Shown here one piece after another: positions 56,776 through 63,483 of a stretch of 64,000 nucleotides of DNA (position 1 is its first letter; the number at the start of each line of letters is the position of its first letter). This stretch comes from Abiotrophia sp965245735 (lineage in GTDB: Bacteria; Bacillota; Bacilli; Lactobacillales; Aerococcaceae). The position numbers were made by a program, and so were the translations under genes. The notes below the pieces were generated by a model that searched no databases, was not told the origin of the DNA, and saw only the letters and a list, made by a program, of their open reading frames with translations. The stretch spans positions 1-64,000 of the forward strand of contig CBDFAX010000005.1 in assembly GCA_965245735.1 (NCBI GenBank), given 5' to 3'.

Positions 56776-59412
56776 ATGGTTGAAAAAGAAGATAAGAAGT
56801 TAGAGGCTCAAGCCCATGTTGATGAGCTTGTCCAAAAAGGCTTAGTAGCTCTTGACGAATTCCGTCTCTTGGACCAAGACCAAGTAGACTACATTGTGGC
56901 TAAAGCCTCAGTTGCAGCCTTAGACCAACACGGGGTCTTGGCTAAACACGCGCTAGACGAAACGGGTCGTGGCGTATTCGAAGATAAGGCCACTAAGAAC
57001 CTTTTCGCCTGCGAGCACGTGGTTAACAACATGCGTCACACCAAAACAGTTGGCATCATCTCAGAAGACGATGTGACTGGTTTAACCTTGATTGCTGAAC
57101 CAGTCGGGGTTATAGCTGGGATTACCCCAACTACCAACCCTACATCTACCGCGATTTTCAAATCTTTGATTTCATTGAAGACGCGTAACCCAATCGTCTT
57201 TGCCTTCCACCCATCTGCCCAAGAATCTTCTGCTCACGCAGCAAAAGTTGTTTACGATGCAGCAGTAGCAGCAGGGGCACCTAAGAACTGTATCCAATGG
57301 ATTACTTTACCATCTATGGAAGCAACTTCTGCGCTTATGAATCACCCAGGGATTGCGACGATCTTAGCAACTGGTGGTAACGCCATGGTTCGTGCCGCTT
57401 ACTCATGCGGTAAGCCTGCCTTAGGGGTAGGGGCTGGTAACGTACCTGCTTATGTAGAAAAAACAGCTAACATTCAACAAGCTGCACACGACATTATCAT
57501 GTCTAAGTCTTTCGACAACGGGATGGTCTGTGCTTCTGAGCAAGCTGCCATCGTGGATAAAGAAGTTTACGCTGAATTCAAGAAAGAACTTGAGTCTTAC
57601 CATGTATACTTCGTTAACAAGAAAGAAAAAGCCTTGTTAGAAAACTACTGCTTCGGCGTAAAAGCCAACAGCAAGAACTGCGCAGAAGGTAAATTGAACG
57701 CTGATATCGTCGGTAAACCAGCTGCTTGGATTGCTGAACAAGCTGGCTTCAGTGTACCTGAAGGCACTAATATCCTAGCTGCCGAAGTGGCTGAAGTAGG
57801 TCCAAAAGAACCATTAACTCGCGAGAAACTTTCTCCAATTATTGCGGTATTGAAATCAGAAAATACGGAAGATGGGATTGCTAAATCTCGTCAAATGGTT
57901 GAATTCCATGGTTTGGGTCACTCTGCTGCTATCCATACACGTAACGAGCAACTGGCTAAAGACTTCGGTCGTGAAGTGAAGGCAATTCGTGTTATCTGGA
58001 ACGCACCATCTACTTTCGGGGGGATTGGTGACGTATATAACGCCTTCTTGCCATCCTTAACCTTGGGTTGTGGGACTTATGGTCGCAACTCTGTCGGCAA
58101 CAACGTCAGCGCCGTTAACTTGTTAAACATCAAAAAAGTGGGGAGACGTAGAAATAATATGCAATGGTTTAAAGTACCTTCAAAAATCTACTTCGAACGT
58201 GACTCCATCCAATATCTGCAAAAGATGAAGGATGTAGAGAAAGTTATGATTGTTACGGATGATGCTATGTTCAAATTAGGTTTTGTTCACCGTGTCATCG
58301 AACAACTCTCCCTCCGTCCTAAGAAAGTTACCTACACCATCTTCTCAGATGTTGAACCAGATCCAGATATTACAACCGTTGAACGCGGGGCAGCCCTCAT
58401 GCGTGAATTCCAACCAGATACCATCATCGCTCTAGGTGGGGGGTCTGTAATGGACGCGGCTAAAGTAATGTGGATGTTCTACGAACAACCTCAAGTTGAC
58501 TTCCGTGATTTAGTACAGAAATTCATGGATATCCGTAAACGTGCCTTCCGCTTCCCAGAATTAGGTAAAAAGGCTAAATACGTCGGGATTCCAACCACTT
58601 CTGGTACCGGGTCTGAAGTAACACCATTTGCCGTTATCTCTGATAAGAAGAATAACCGTAAATATCCATTGGCTGACTACTCCTTGACACCAACCATCGC
58701 CATCGTGGACCCAGCCTTTGTCTTGACCGTTCCTGCATCAGTTACAGCTGATACTGGTATGGACGTCTTGACCCACGCAGTGGAAGCTTATACTTCTACC
58801 TTGGCTAACGACTATACAGATGGTTTGGCTCTACAAGCAATCAAGTTAGTCTTCGAAAACTTAGAAAGCTCTGTTAAGAATGCTGACTTTGAGTCACGTG
58901 AGAAGATGCATAACGCGTCAACCATGGCAGGTATGGCTTTTGCCAACGCCTTCTTAGGGATGTCTCACTCTATGGCCCATAAGATTGGTGGTTTCTTCCA
59001 CACAGTTCACGGCCGCACTAACGCCATCCTCTTGCCATACGTTATCCGTTACAACGGGACTCGTCCAGCTAAGGCTTCCACTTGGCCAAAATACAACTAC
59101 TACAAGGCCGATGTTAAATTCCAAGACATTGCTAAGATGTTAGGCTTGCCAGCTTCAACACCTGAAGAGGCTGTCGACGCTTTAGCTAAAGCAGTCTACG
59201 ACTTAGGTGAACGTGTTGGGATCGACATGAGCATCAAGGGTCAAGGCGTGGATGAGAAGGAATATATGGCAACAGTCGAAGAAATTGCTTACCTAGCATA
59301 CGAAGACCAATGTTCGCCAGCTAACCCACGCTTACCAATGGTAGCTGACATGGTGGAAATCCTCCAAGACGCTTACTATGGTTACAAAGAACGTCCAGGA
59401 CGTATCAAATAA
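56776..59412 (+). CDS. adhE: Bifunctional acetaldehyde-CoA/alcohol dehydrogenase AdhE
   Basis: Reduces acetyl-CoA to ethanol in two NADH-dependent steps, a main electron sink in fermentation. The 878 residues join an aldehyde dehydrogenase domain (about 1-450; catalytic Cys252 in FDNGMVCASEQ) to an iron-dependent alcohol dehydrogenase domain (LGGGSVMDAAKVMW; metal-binding DVLTHAVEAYTS, SHSMAHKIGGFFHTVHGRTNA). The start at 56776 follows TTAGGAGGAAC; the longer frame upstream runs through the promoter. The upstream region carries a cre-like site and TTCACA palindromes, suggesting carbon and redox control. AdhE is known to form spirosomes. Confidence 0.98.
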   Translation: MVEKEDKKLEAQAHVDELVQKGLVALDEFRLLDQDQVDYIVAKASVAALDQHGVLAKHALDETGRGVFEDKATKNLFACEHVVNNMRHTKTVGIISEDDVTGLTLIAEPVGVIAGITPTTNPTSTAIFKSLISLKTRNPIVFAFHPSAQESSAHAAKVVYDAAVAAGAPKNCIQWITLPSMEATSALMNHPGIATILATGGNAMVRAAYSCGKPALGVGAGNVPAYVEKTANIQQAAHDIIMSKSFDNGMVCASEQAAIVDKEVYAEFKKELESYHVYFVNKKEKALLENYCFGVKANSKNCAEGKLNADIVGKPAAWIAEQAGFSVPEGTNILAAEVAEVGPKEPLTREKLSPIIAVLKSENTEDGIAKSRQMVEFHGLGHSAAIHTRNEQLAKDFGREVKAIRVIWNAPSTFGGIGDVYNAFLPSLTLGCGTYGRNSVGNNVSAVNLLNIKKVGRRRNNMQWFKVPSKIYFERDSIQYLQKMKDVEKVMIVTDDAMFKLGFVHRVIEQLSLRPKKVTYTIFSDVEPDPDITTVERGAALMREFQPDTIIALGGGSVMDAAKVMWMFYEQPQVDFRDLVQKFMDIRKRAFRFPELGKKAKYVGIPTTSGTGSEVTPFAVISDKKNNRKYPLADYSLTPTIAIVDPAFVLTVPASVTADTGMDVLTHAVEAYTSTLANDYTDGLALQAIKLVFENLESSVKNADFESREKMHNASTMAGMAFANAFLGMSHSMAHKIGGFFHTVHGRTNAILLPYVIRYNGTRPAKASTWPKYNYYKADVKFQDIAKMLGLPASTPEEAVDALAKAVYDLGERVGIDMSIKGQGVDEKEYMATVEEIAYLAYEDQCSPANPRLPMVADMVEILQDAYYGYKERPGRIK

Positions 59413-59433
59413 TAGCAAGTAGCTAATTGTTAT

Positions 59434-59465
59434 AGCACCAGGTGCCAGGCACTTGGTGCTTTTTT
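59434..59465 (+). terminator. Terminator after adhE
   Basis: AGCACCAGGTG / CACTTGGTGCT stem (one G-U), 5-base loop, T run. Confidence 0.9.
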
Positions 59466-59487
59466 GAGGACGTCTATTTTAGGCTTG

Positions 59488-59496
59488 TGCTATAAT
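59488..59496 (+). promoter_or_regulatory. Extended -10 promoter of msrA
   Basis: TGCTATAAT, 33 bases before the msrA start; -35 weak. Confidence 0.6.
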
Positions 59497-59529
59497 AGAA
59501 GCATCAAGAGTCAAGAGAGGGGTATGAGG

Positions 59530-60051
59530 ATGACAGAAACACTTTATTTAGCAGGAGGCTGCTTTTGGGGCATGGAAGGCTATTACAAGCGCTTGACTGG
59601 TGTGGTGGATACAGAAGTTGGCTATGCCAACGGCAAAAGCCCACAGGCCAGCTACCAAGGCCTCAAAAGCTCAGATCATGCGGAAACCCTGGCCATACAT
59701 TATGATCCTAGCCAGGTCGATCTTGCGACCTTAATCAGCCATTTCTTCCGCGTCATTGATCCTTTTAGCCTAAATAAGCAGGGCGGTGACATCGGTCGTC
59801 AGTACCGTACGGGGATTTACACCACTAACGCCAGCCAAGAGGCAGCTGTTAAGGCTTTAGTGGCTACTTTTGAGCAAAGAGCAGGGCGACCAACCGCTGT
59901 TGAAGTGGTGCCATTGGCTCACTTTGTGCCAGCTGAAGACTATCATCAAGATTACTTAGATAAACATCCCGGTGGCTACTGTCACATCAAACTGGCCTGG
60001 GCCGATCAAGCCTTATCGCCAGCTGAAAATTTAGCAAATCAGGAAGGGTGA
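59530..60051 (+). CDS. msrA: Peptide methionine-S-sulfoxide reductase MsrA
   Basis: Repairs oxidised methionine (S-sulfoxide) in proteins. The 173 residues show catalytic Cys11 in GGCFWGME, GYANGKSPQASYQ, HAETLAIHYDP and the HPGGYCHIKL end. ATG at 59530 is chosen because GAGAGGGG sits seven to eight bases before it, too close to the ATG at 59524. No MsrB domain is fused. A GNAT gene follows five bases after the stop. Confidence 0.95.
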   Translation: MTETLYLAGGCFWGMEGYYKRLTGVVDTEVGYANGKSPQASYQGLKSSDHAETLAIHYDPSQVDLATLISHFFRVIDPFSLNKQGGDIGRQYRTGIYTTNASQEAAVKALVATFEQRAGRPTAVEVVPLAHFVPAEDYHQDYLDKHPGGYCHIKLAWADQALSPAENLANQEG

Positions 60052-60055
60052 TAAG

Positions 60056-60505
60056 ATGGCTGCTACTATTGAAATTCGACCAGCTCAAGTTGAGGATGCG
60101 GCAGCCCTGCAAAAGCTAGCTAGGCAAGAATTAGGTTATGATTATCCGCTAGAAGCCTGCCGAGAACGACTGCAAGCTCTCTTGGCGGACGACCAGCAGA
60201 TTCTTCTAGTGGCTTGCAGTCAAGAAGTTCCTAAAGAGGTTTTGGGCATTGTCCACGCCAGTTACTATTATTCCTTTTATGGCGACCCCGCCTATAATGT
60301 CATGGCACTGGCGGTCGATCAGGCCTATCAGCACCAAGGAATAGGGCGGCTTTTAATGCAAAATCTGGAGGCCCAAGCTATTTCAAAGGGCATCCACCAC
60401 ATTCGCCTCAATTCTGGTAGCCATCGCACTGGGGCACACGCCTTTTATCAGTCCATAGGCTATGATTGTTACAAAACCCAAAAAGCCTTCAGTAAAAACC
60501 TATGA
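60056..60505 (+). CDS. GNAT family N-acetyltransferase
   Basis: A 149-residue acetyl-CoA-dependent acetyltransferase. The acetyl-CoA pyrophosphate loop is HQGIGRLLMQ, preceded by the MALAVDQAY strand; LNSGSHRTGAHAFYQSIGYD is the family C-terminal part. AGGAAGGGTG precedes the ATG. Co-directional with msrA. Substrate unknown. Confidence 0.9.
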   Translation: MAATIEIRPAQVEDAAALQKLARQELGYDYPLEACRERLQALLADDQQILLVACSQEVPKEVLGIVHASYYYSFYGDPAYNVMALAVDQAYQHQGIGRLLMQNLEAQAISKGIHHIRLNSGSHRTGAHAFYQSIGYDCYKTQKAFSKNL

Positions 60506-60510
60506 CTATA

Positions 60511-60550
60511 AAAATTCCCATTATATCATATATGATATAATGGGAATTTT
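60511..60550. terminator. 40-bp perfect palindrome, bidirectional terminator
   Basis: Each 20-base half is the exact reverse complement of the other, with no spacer (centre between 60530 and 60531). It ends in AAAATTCCC/GGGAATTTT and lies between convergent genes. The inner part is TTATATCATATATGATATAA, so it also contains TATAAT-like elements on both strands. Confidence 0.85.
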
Positions 60551-60553
60551 GCT

Positions 60554-61408
60554 TTAGATATGAGATTGGAATTGCTTAATCCGTGCCAGTAACTGACTAT
60601 TGCCATTGAATTTAGCAAAGGCTAGAGCGTCTGCGCTATATTCCTTGATTTGGTCCACTTCTAAGCCCTGAGCTTCTGCATTCTGTGCAAGGCGGAAGTA
60701 AAGGCGATCGACATAGTGGGATACCGCAGCTTGGCTAGAAAGGCTAATACCATGTAGCAAGAGACGGTTAGACTGGTCATATTCCTGGGCTGTCGCATAA
60801 AAATTAGCTGAATGCAGGACAATATTGAGAATGCGCCATAGTTCCTGACTATTAGCTGGCTCATAATCTAGCAGCCCGTCTTGGGCTTTTTGGAAGTAGT
60901 GGTGGGCCCGTTCGGATTCTCCCGCATTAGCATAAGCCAATCCTAAGCCGGCCGCAGCTAGGGAACTGTAGAGCGGCTCAAAATCAGTATGTAAATCAGT
61001 CATTAGTTGATTTAAGTAGAAAAAACTATCATTGATCGAAGCCTTGGCCAAGGCTGCCAAGAAGCCCTTAAGATAAAGATAGCGCTTTTTAAGCGAAAGG
61101 GGGCTGACTTGCTTGGCATCCACAGCCACCAATTCCTGACTGGCTAACTTATAGTCCGCTCGAACAAAGGCACTTTCCGCCGCTTCAATATGCTGGTAAA
61201 GCGCTGTTGATTGAACATCTTGACGTGGGAAGAGTTCACCTAAACTCATGTCTAATCGTTGACACAAATCCAGTAAAATTTTAACAGAAGGGACCTGTCC
61301 TTGATTCTCAAAACGACTCAGCGTAGCTTGGGTACAAATGCCTTGGCACAATTCAGACTGTGAAATCCCTAATGACTTGCGCCGTTGAATAAATAACTGA
61401 ATATCCAT
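60554..61408 (-). CDS. XRE-family regulator with TPR-type C-terminal domain (Rgg/PlcR-like)
   Basis: A 284-residue transcription factor: N-terminal helix-turn-helix (GISQSELCQGICTQATLSRFENQGQVPSVKILLDLCQRL, residues about 14-52) and a helical C-terminal repeat domain (YANAGESERAHHYFQKAQDGL; ATAQEYDQSNRLLLHGI) as in Rgg/MutR/PlcR quorum regulators that bind short peptides. GGAGG lies eight bases before the ATG. No cognate peptide gene was found adjacent. It has its own promoter with a palindrome in the spacer. Targets are unknown; autoregulation is plausible. Confidence 0.85.
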   Translation of the reverse strand: MDIQLFIQRRKSLGISQSELCQGICTQATLSRFENQGQVPSVKILLDLCQRLDMSLGELFPRQDVQSTALYQHIEAAESAFVRADYKLASQELVAVDAKQVSPLSLKKRYLYLKGFLAALAKASINDSFFYLNQLMTDLHTDFEPLYSSLAAAGLGLAYANAGESERAHHYFQKAQDGLLDYEPANSQELWRILNIVLHSANFYATAQEYDQSNRLLLHGISLSSQAAVSHYVDRLYFRLAQNAEAQGLEVDQIKEYSADALAFAKFNGNSQLLARIKQFQSHI

Positions 61409-61447
61409 AGAGGAAACCTCCTAAATATTGCGCTTATAAGTGACTCT

Positions 61448-61476
61448 ATTATAGCATGATAGTGGCCACTTGTCAT
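61448..61476 (-). promoter_or_regulatory. Promoter of XRE regulator with operator-like palindrome
   Basis: On minus: ATGACA (61476-61471), 17-base spacer, TATAAT (61453-61448) with TGC before it. The spacer contains the perfect palindrome AGTGGCCACT (61461-61470). Confidence 0.7.
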
Positions 61477-61481
61477 CGTTT

Positions 61482-61868
61482 TCACGAAGCCGGCAGGGCA
61501 AGAATTAAAGGTAATTTAGGTGTAATCTGACCTGCATCACTTGATAAAGTCAAGGCTGGATAAGCCGGATCAAAGCCAATCTTATGTTGATGATCAAACA
61601 TCATGTCATAGAGAGGGTTGAGATAGATGGGCTCAAAATTAGTCTCAAACTTGCTTGAATAAAGGCCAAAAGGCACCTTGGGGTCATTGTCAGCTACTAT
61701 GAGCAGACGATACTTGCCCATAACATTACAGTGACAGCCAACTGGGTCGTCATTATAAGGGCTATTGCCATCCACATAATCCATAAGGATGCGGTAAGAT
61801 TTGCTATCATGTTGAGATAGCGCTTGTTGGATAAAGTCGATTGCTTGATTGGTAAATTCAAAATTCAT
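61482..61868 (-). CDS. HesB/IscA-like iron-sulfur cluster biosynthesis family protein
   Basis: A 128-residue protein that resembles the short HesB-like family common in Lactobacillales (annotated 'iron-sulfur cluster biosynthesis family'). Visible: N-terminal helix (FTNQAIDFIQQALSQ), a strand ILMDYVDGN, then DPVGCHCNVMGKYRLLIV with two cysteines one residue apart, and a beta-rich remainder. The classical three-cysteine IscA pattern is not complete, so cluster assembly is uncertain. The start follows AAAGGATTTC. It is upstream of the XRE regulator on the same strand, but that gene has its own promoter. Confidence 0.55.
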   Translation of the reverse strand: MNFEFTNQAIDFIQQALSQHDSKSYRILMDYVDGNSPYNDDPVGCHCNVMGKYRLLIVADNDPKVPFGLYSSKFETNFEPIYLNPLYDMMFDHQHKIGFDPAYPALTLSSDAGQITPKLPLILALPAS

Positions 61869-61958
61869 ATTAGAAATCCTTTCTAGTGGAAGGGAGATGG
61901 GTCAGTAGAGACCTAGATATTTTCTGATATCCATGAGTTAACATAATATACACTCTTT

Positions 61959-62067
61959 CAAAGGCAAAAACCTTTGCAGGCACTCATTGATTAATCGAGC
62001 AACTACAAAGGCTTTCACGAAAAACTGCAAATAGAAGTTTACCACAAAAACCGGTAAACTTCTATTT
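61959..62067 (+). other. Non-coding region with alternative hairpins before accessory genes
   Basis: CCTTTG (61971-61976) can pair with CAAAGG either upstream (61959-61964) or downstream (62006-62011). A separate perfect 15-bp stem AAATAGAAGTTTACC (62029-62043) / GGTAAACTTCTATTT (62053-62067) is followed by a T-rich stretch and may be a terminator. No coding potential was seen from 61869 to 62105. Could be an element boundary or leader. Confidence 0.5.
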
Positions 62068-62105
62068 CTTTTATATTACAAATAACCAACAAGGAGATGG
62101 TATTT

Positions 62106-62189
62106 ATGATTAAAAAAAGGGCACTGAAGGTCGCTAGTGTATTTGAGGAAGTTGTAACTGAGGAAGAATTTGCTAGACTGACAAGATAG
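62106..62189 (+). CDS. 27-residue small ORF
   Basis: A short frame (begins MIKKRALKVASVFEEV, ends EEEFARLTR) with a strong ribosome site AACAAGGAGATGG at good spacing. It is basic then acidic, with no membrane segment. The next small gene starts 10 bases after its stop, using GGGGA at that junction. No homologue recognised; reality rests on ribosome site and context only. Confidence 0.45.
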   Translation: MIKKRALKVASVFEEVVTEEEFARLTR

Positions 62190-62199
62190 GGGATTTCGA

Positions 62200-62376
62200 A
62201 TGTTGTCGAAAACATTACTCGTTATTGCCATACTATTGGCAATCGTTGTTTCATTTTACACATTGATTAAATGGATGAGAACGAAAAAGCGCTTCTATAT
62301 GTGGTTGTCACTCTACCAAATCCCTTTCATCTTAGCCCCGTTGCTTTTGCTAATGCTAGAAATAAAATACAGATAA
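62200..62376 (+). CDS. Small two-helix membrane protein A
   Basis: A 58-residue predicted membrane protein: first helix LLVIAILLAIVVSFYTLI, basic loop KWMRTKKRF, second helix LYQIPFILAPLLLLML, charged end. AGGGGA lies seven bases before the ATG. It aligns end to end, with one gap, to the protein at 62456 at about 19 of 59 identical positions (shared W, T-x-K, IP, LLLL, E). A 25-bp palindrome begins six bases after its stop, exactly as after the second copy. Family and function not recognised; could be toxin-like, holin-like or a conjugation accessory. Confidence 0.6.
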   Translation: MLSKTLLVIAILLAIVVSFYTLIKWMRTKKRFYMWLSLYQIPFILAPLLLLMLEIKYR

Positions 62377-62382
62377 CATTAC

Positions 62383-62407
62383 ACCTCTTGCCAAATTGGC
62401 AAGAGGT
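62383..62407. repeat. 25-bp palindrome, copy 1
   Basis: ACCTCTTGCCAA-A-TTGGCAAGAGGT, perfect apart from the centre base. Six bases after the stop of membrane protein A. No T run follows, so it is not an ordinary terminator. Identical to copy 2. Confidence 0.9.
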
Positions 62408-62455
62408 AATTGCCTATAATGATGGTAAATTGCCCGATAGAGTGGAGAAAAATTA

Positions 62456-62635
62456 ATGACTTTGCAGAAATACTTATTATGGATAGCAGTGATTCTAATA
62501 CTTTTATTGTTTTTCCCAAGCTTGTATCTGTGGTGGAAGACAAGAAAGAAAGAAGACTTGAAAGTATTACTTTTTTTGATTCCTCACGTCATATTTGTGT
62601 TGTTGTTACTGATACACGAATATATTTGTAAATGA
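62456..62635 (+). CDS. Small two-helix membrane protein B
   Basis: A 59-residue predicted membrane protein: helix LLWIAVILILLLFF, loop LWWKTRKKEDLK, helix LFLIPHVIFVLLLLI, end HEYICK. GTGGAG lies eight bases before the ATG. It is a diverged duplicate of the protein at 62200, and again a 25-bp palindrome begins six bases after the stop. parA starts 56 bases later. Overlapping frames at 62271 and 62410 lack these features. Function unknown. Confidence 0.6.
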   Translation: MTLQKYLLWIAVILILLLFFPSLYLWWKTRKKEDLKVLLFLIPHVIFVLLLLIHEYICK

Positions 62636-62641
62636 CGCTCA

Positions 62642-62666
62642 ACCTCTTGCCAAATTGGCAAGAGGT
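62642..62666. repeat. 25-bp palindrome, copy 2
   Basis: Exact copy of the palindrome at 62383-62407, 259 bases away, here 25 bases before the parA start. Candidate partition site, operator or mRNA-stabilising hairpin. Confidence 0.9.
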
Positions 62667-62691
62667 ATTACTTTAAAAAGGAGTTGGTACT

Positions 62692-63483
62692 ATGAAGAAA
62701 CAGGGAAGAGTAATTTCAATTGCAAATCAAAAAGGGGGCGTTGGCAAGACCGCCACTGCCATGAACCTAGGAGCATCACTTGCTAAAAAAGGGTATAAGG
62801 TTTTATTGGTTGACTTAGACCCACAACACAACTTGAGTAACTATCTAGACTGCCGGGACTTTTCACTAACAATCGCTGAAGCTTTCTGGATGGAGCTAGA
62901 GGGTGACGAAAGTTACGCTAGCCGTCTTGTGAGAAACCATTCCGAAAATTTGGATTATATTCCAACATCCCTAGACTTGTCGGCTATTGATATGAAGTTA
63001 GTAGTCGCGAGCGCGCGCGAGTATTACTTGAACGAGATTTTCGAAAGAATCAACGCTAGAGAGATTTACGACTATATTATCGTGGACTTAATGCCTGCTC
63101 TTAACCTTCTGATGATCAATGCCTTAACGGCTTCCGACTCTGTTATCGTACCTGTGGAAGCATCGCATGGTGCCTTCGAAGGTCTTGGACAGTTATTTAC
63201 CCACGTTGAGAATGTAAAACGGCGCCTCAACAAGGGGCTTGAAGTAGAAGGTATCTTGTTTACAAAGGTACCAAATAACAACCTAGCCAAAGAAATCCGT
63301 GAACGTCTTTTGGAAAAATACCCTGGATTGCTGCTGAAGGCAGAGATTAAAGAGCTAGTAGAGGCGCGCAAGTCATACGCGGATCGTATTCCTTTAAACA
63401 AAATGAAAAGTAGCAAATTAGCAGCTAACTATTCTGATTTAGCAGATGAACTTCTGGAGAAAGGTGGGATGGGTCATGTTTAA
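62692..63483 (+). CDS. parA: ParA-family partition ATPase
   Basis: Deviant Walker A ATPase that positions plasmids, integrated elements or chromosomes with ParB and a parS site. The 263 residues begin RVISIANQKGGVGKTATAMNLG (KGGVGKT at 14-20) with LLVDLDPQHNLSNYL and the DYIIVDLMPALNLL switch. No N-terminal DNA-binding domain is present, as in small (type Ib or Soj-like) ParAs. AAAAGGAG precedes the ATG. No chromosome-origin genes (rsmG, gidA) are nearby, so this is more likely from a mobile element than the chromosomal soj. parB overlaps its end by eight bases. Confidence 0.93.
   Translation: MKKQGRVISIANQKGGVGKTATAMNLGASLAKKGYKVLLVDLDPQHNLSNYLDCRDFSLTIAEAFWMELEGDESYASRLVRNHSENLDYIPTSLDLSAIDMKLVVASAREYYLNEIFERINAREIYDYIIVDLMPALNLLMINALTASDSVIVPVEASHGAFEGLGQLFTHVENVKRRLNKGLEVEGILFTKVPNNNLAKEIRERLLEKYPGLLLKAEIKELVEARKSYADRIPLNKMKSSKLAANYSDLADELLEKGGMGHV

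Noticed and set aside
62271..62456. 61-residue frame overlapping small membrane protein A
   Set aside because: No ribosome site and it runs through the palindrome; the alternative frame at 62200 has a paralogue and better signals.
62410..62631. 73-residue frame overlapping small membrane protein B
   Set aside because: Starts with TTG at the edge of the palindrome; the frame at 62456 is paralogous to protein A and has a proper ribosome site.
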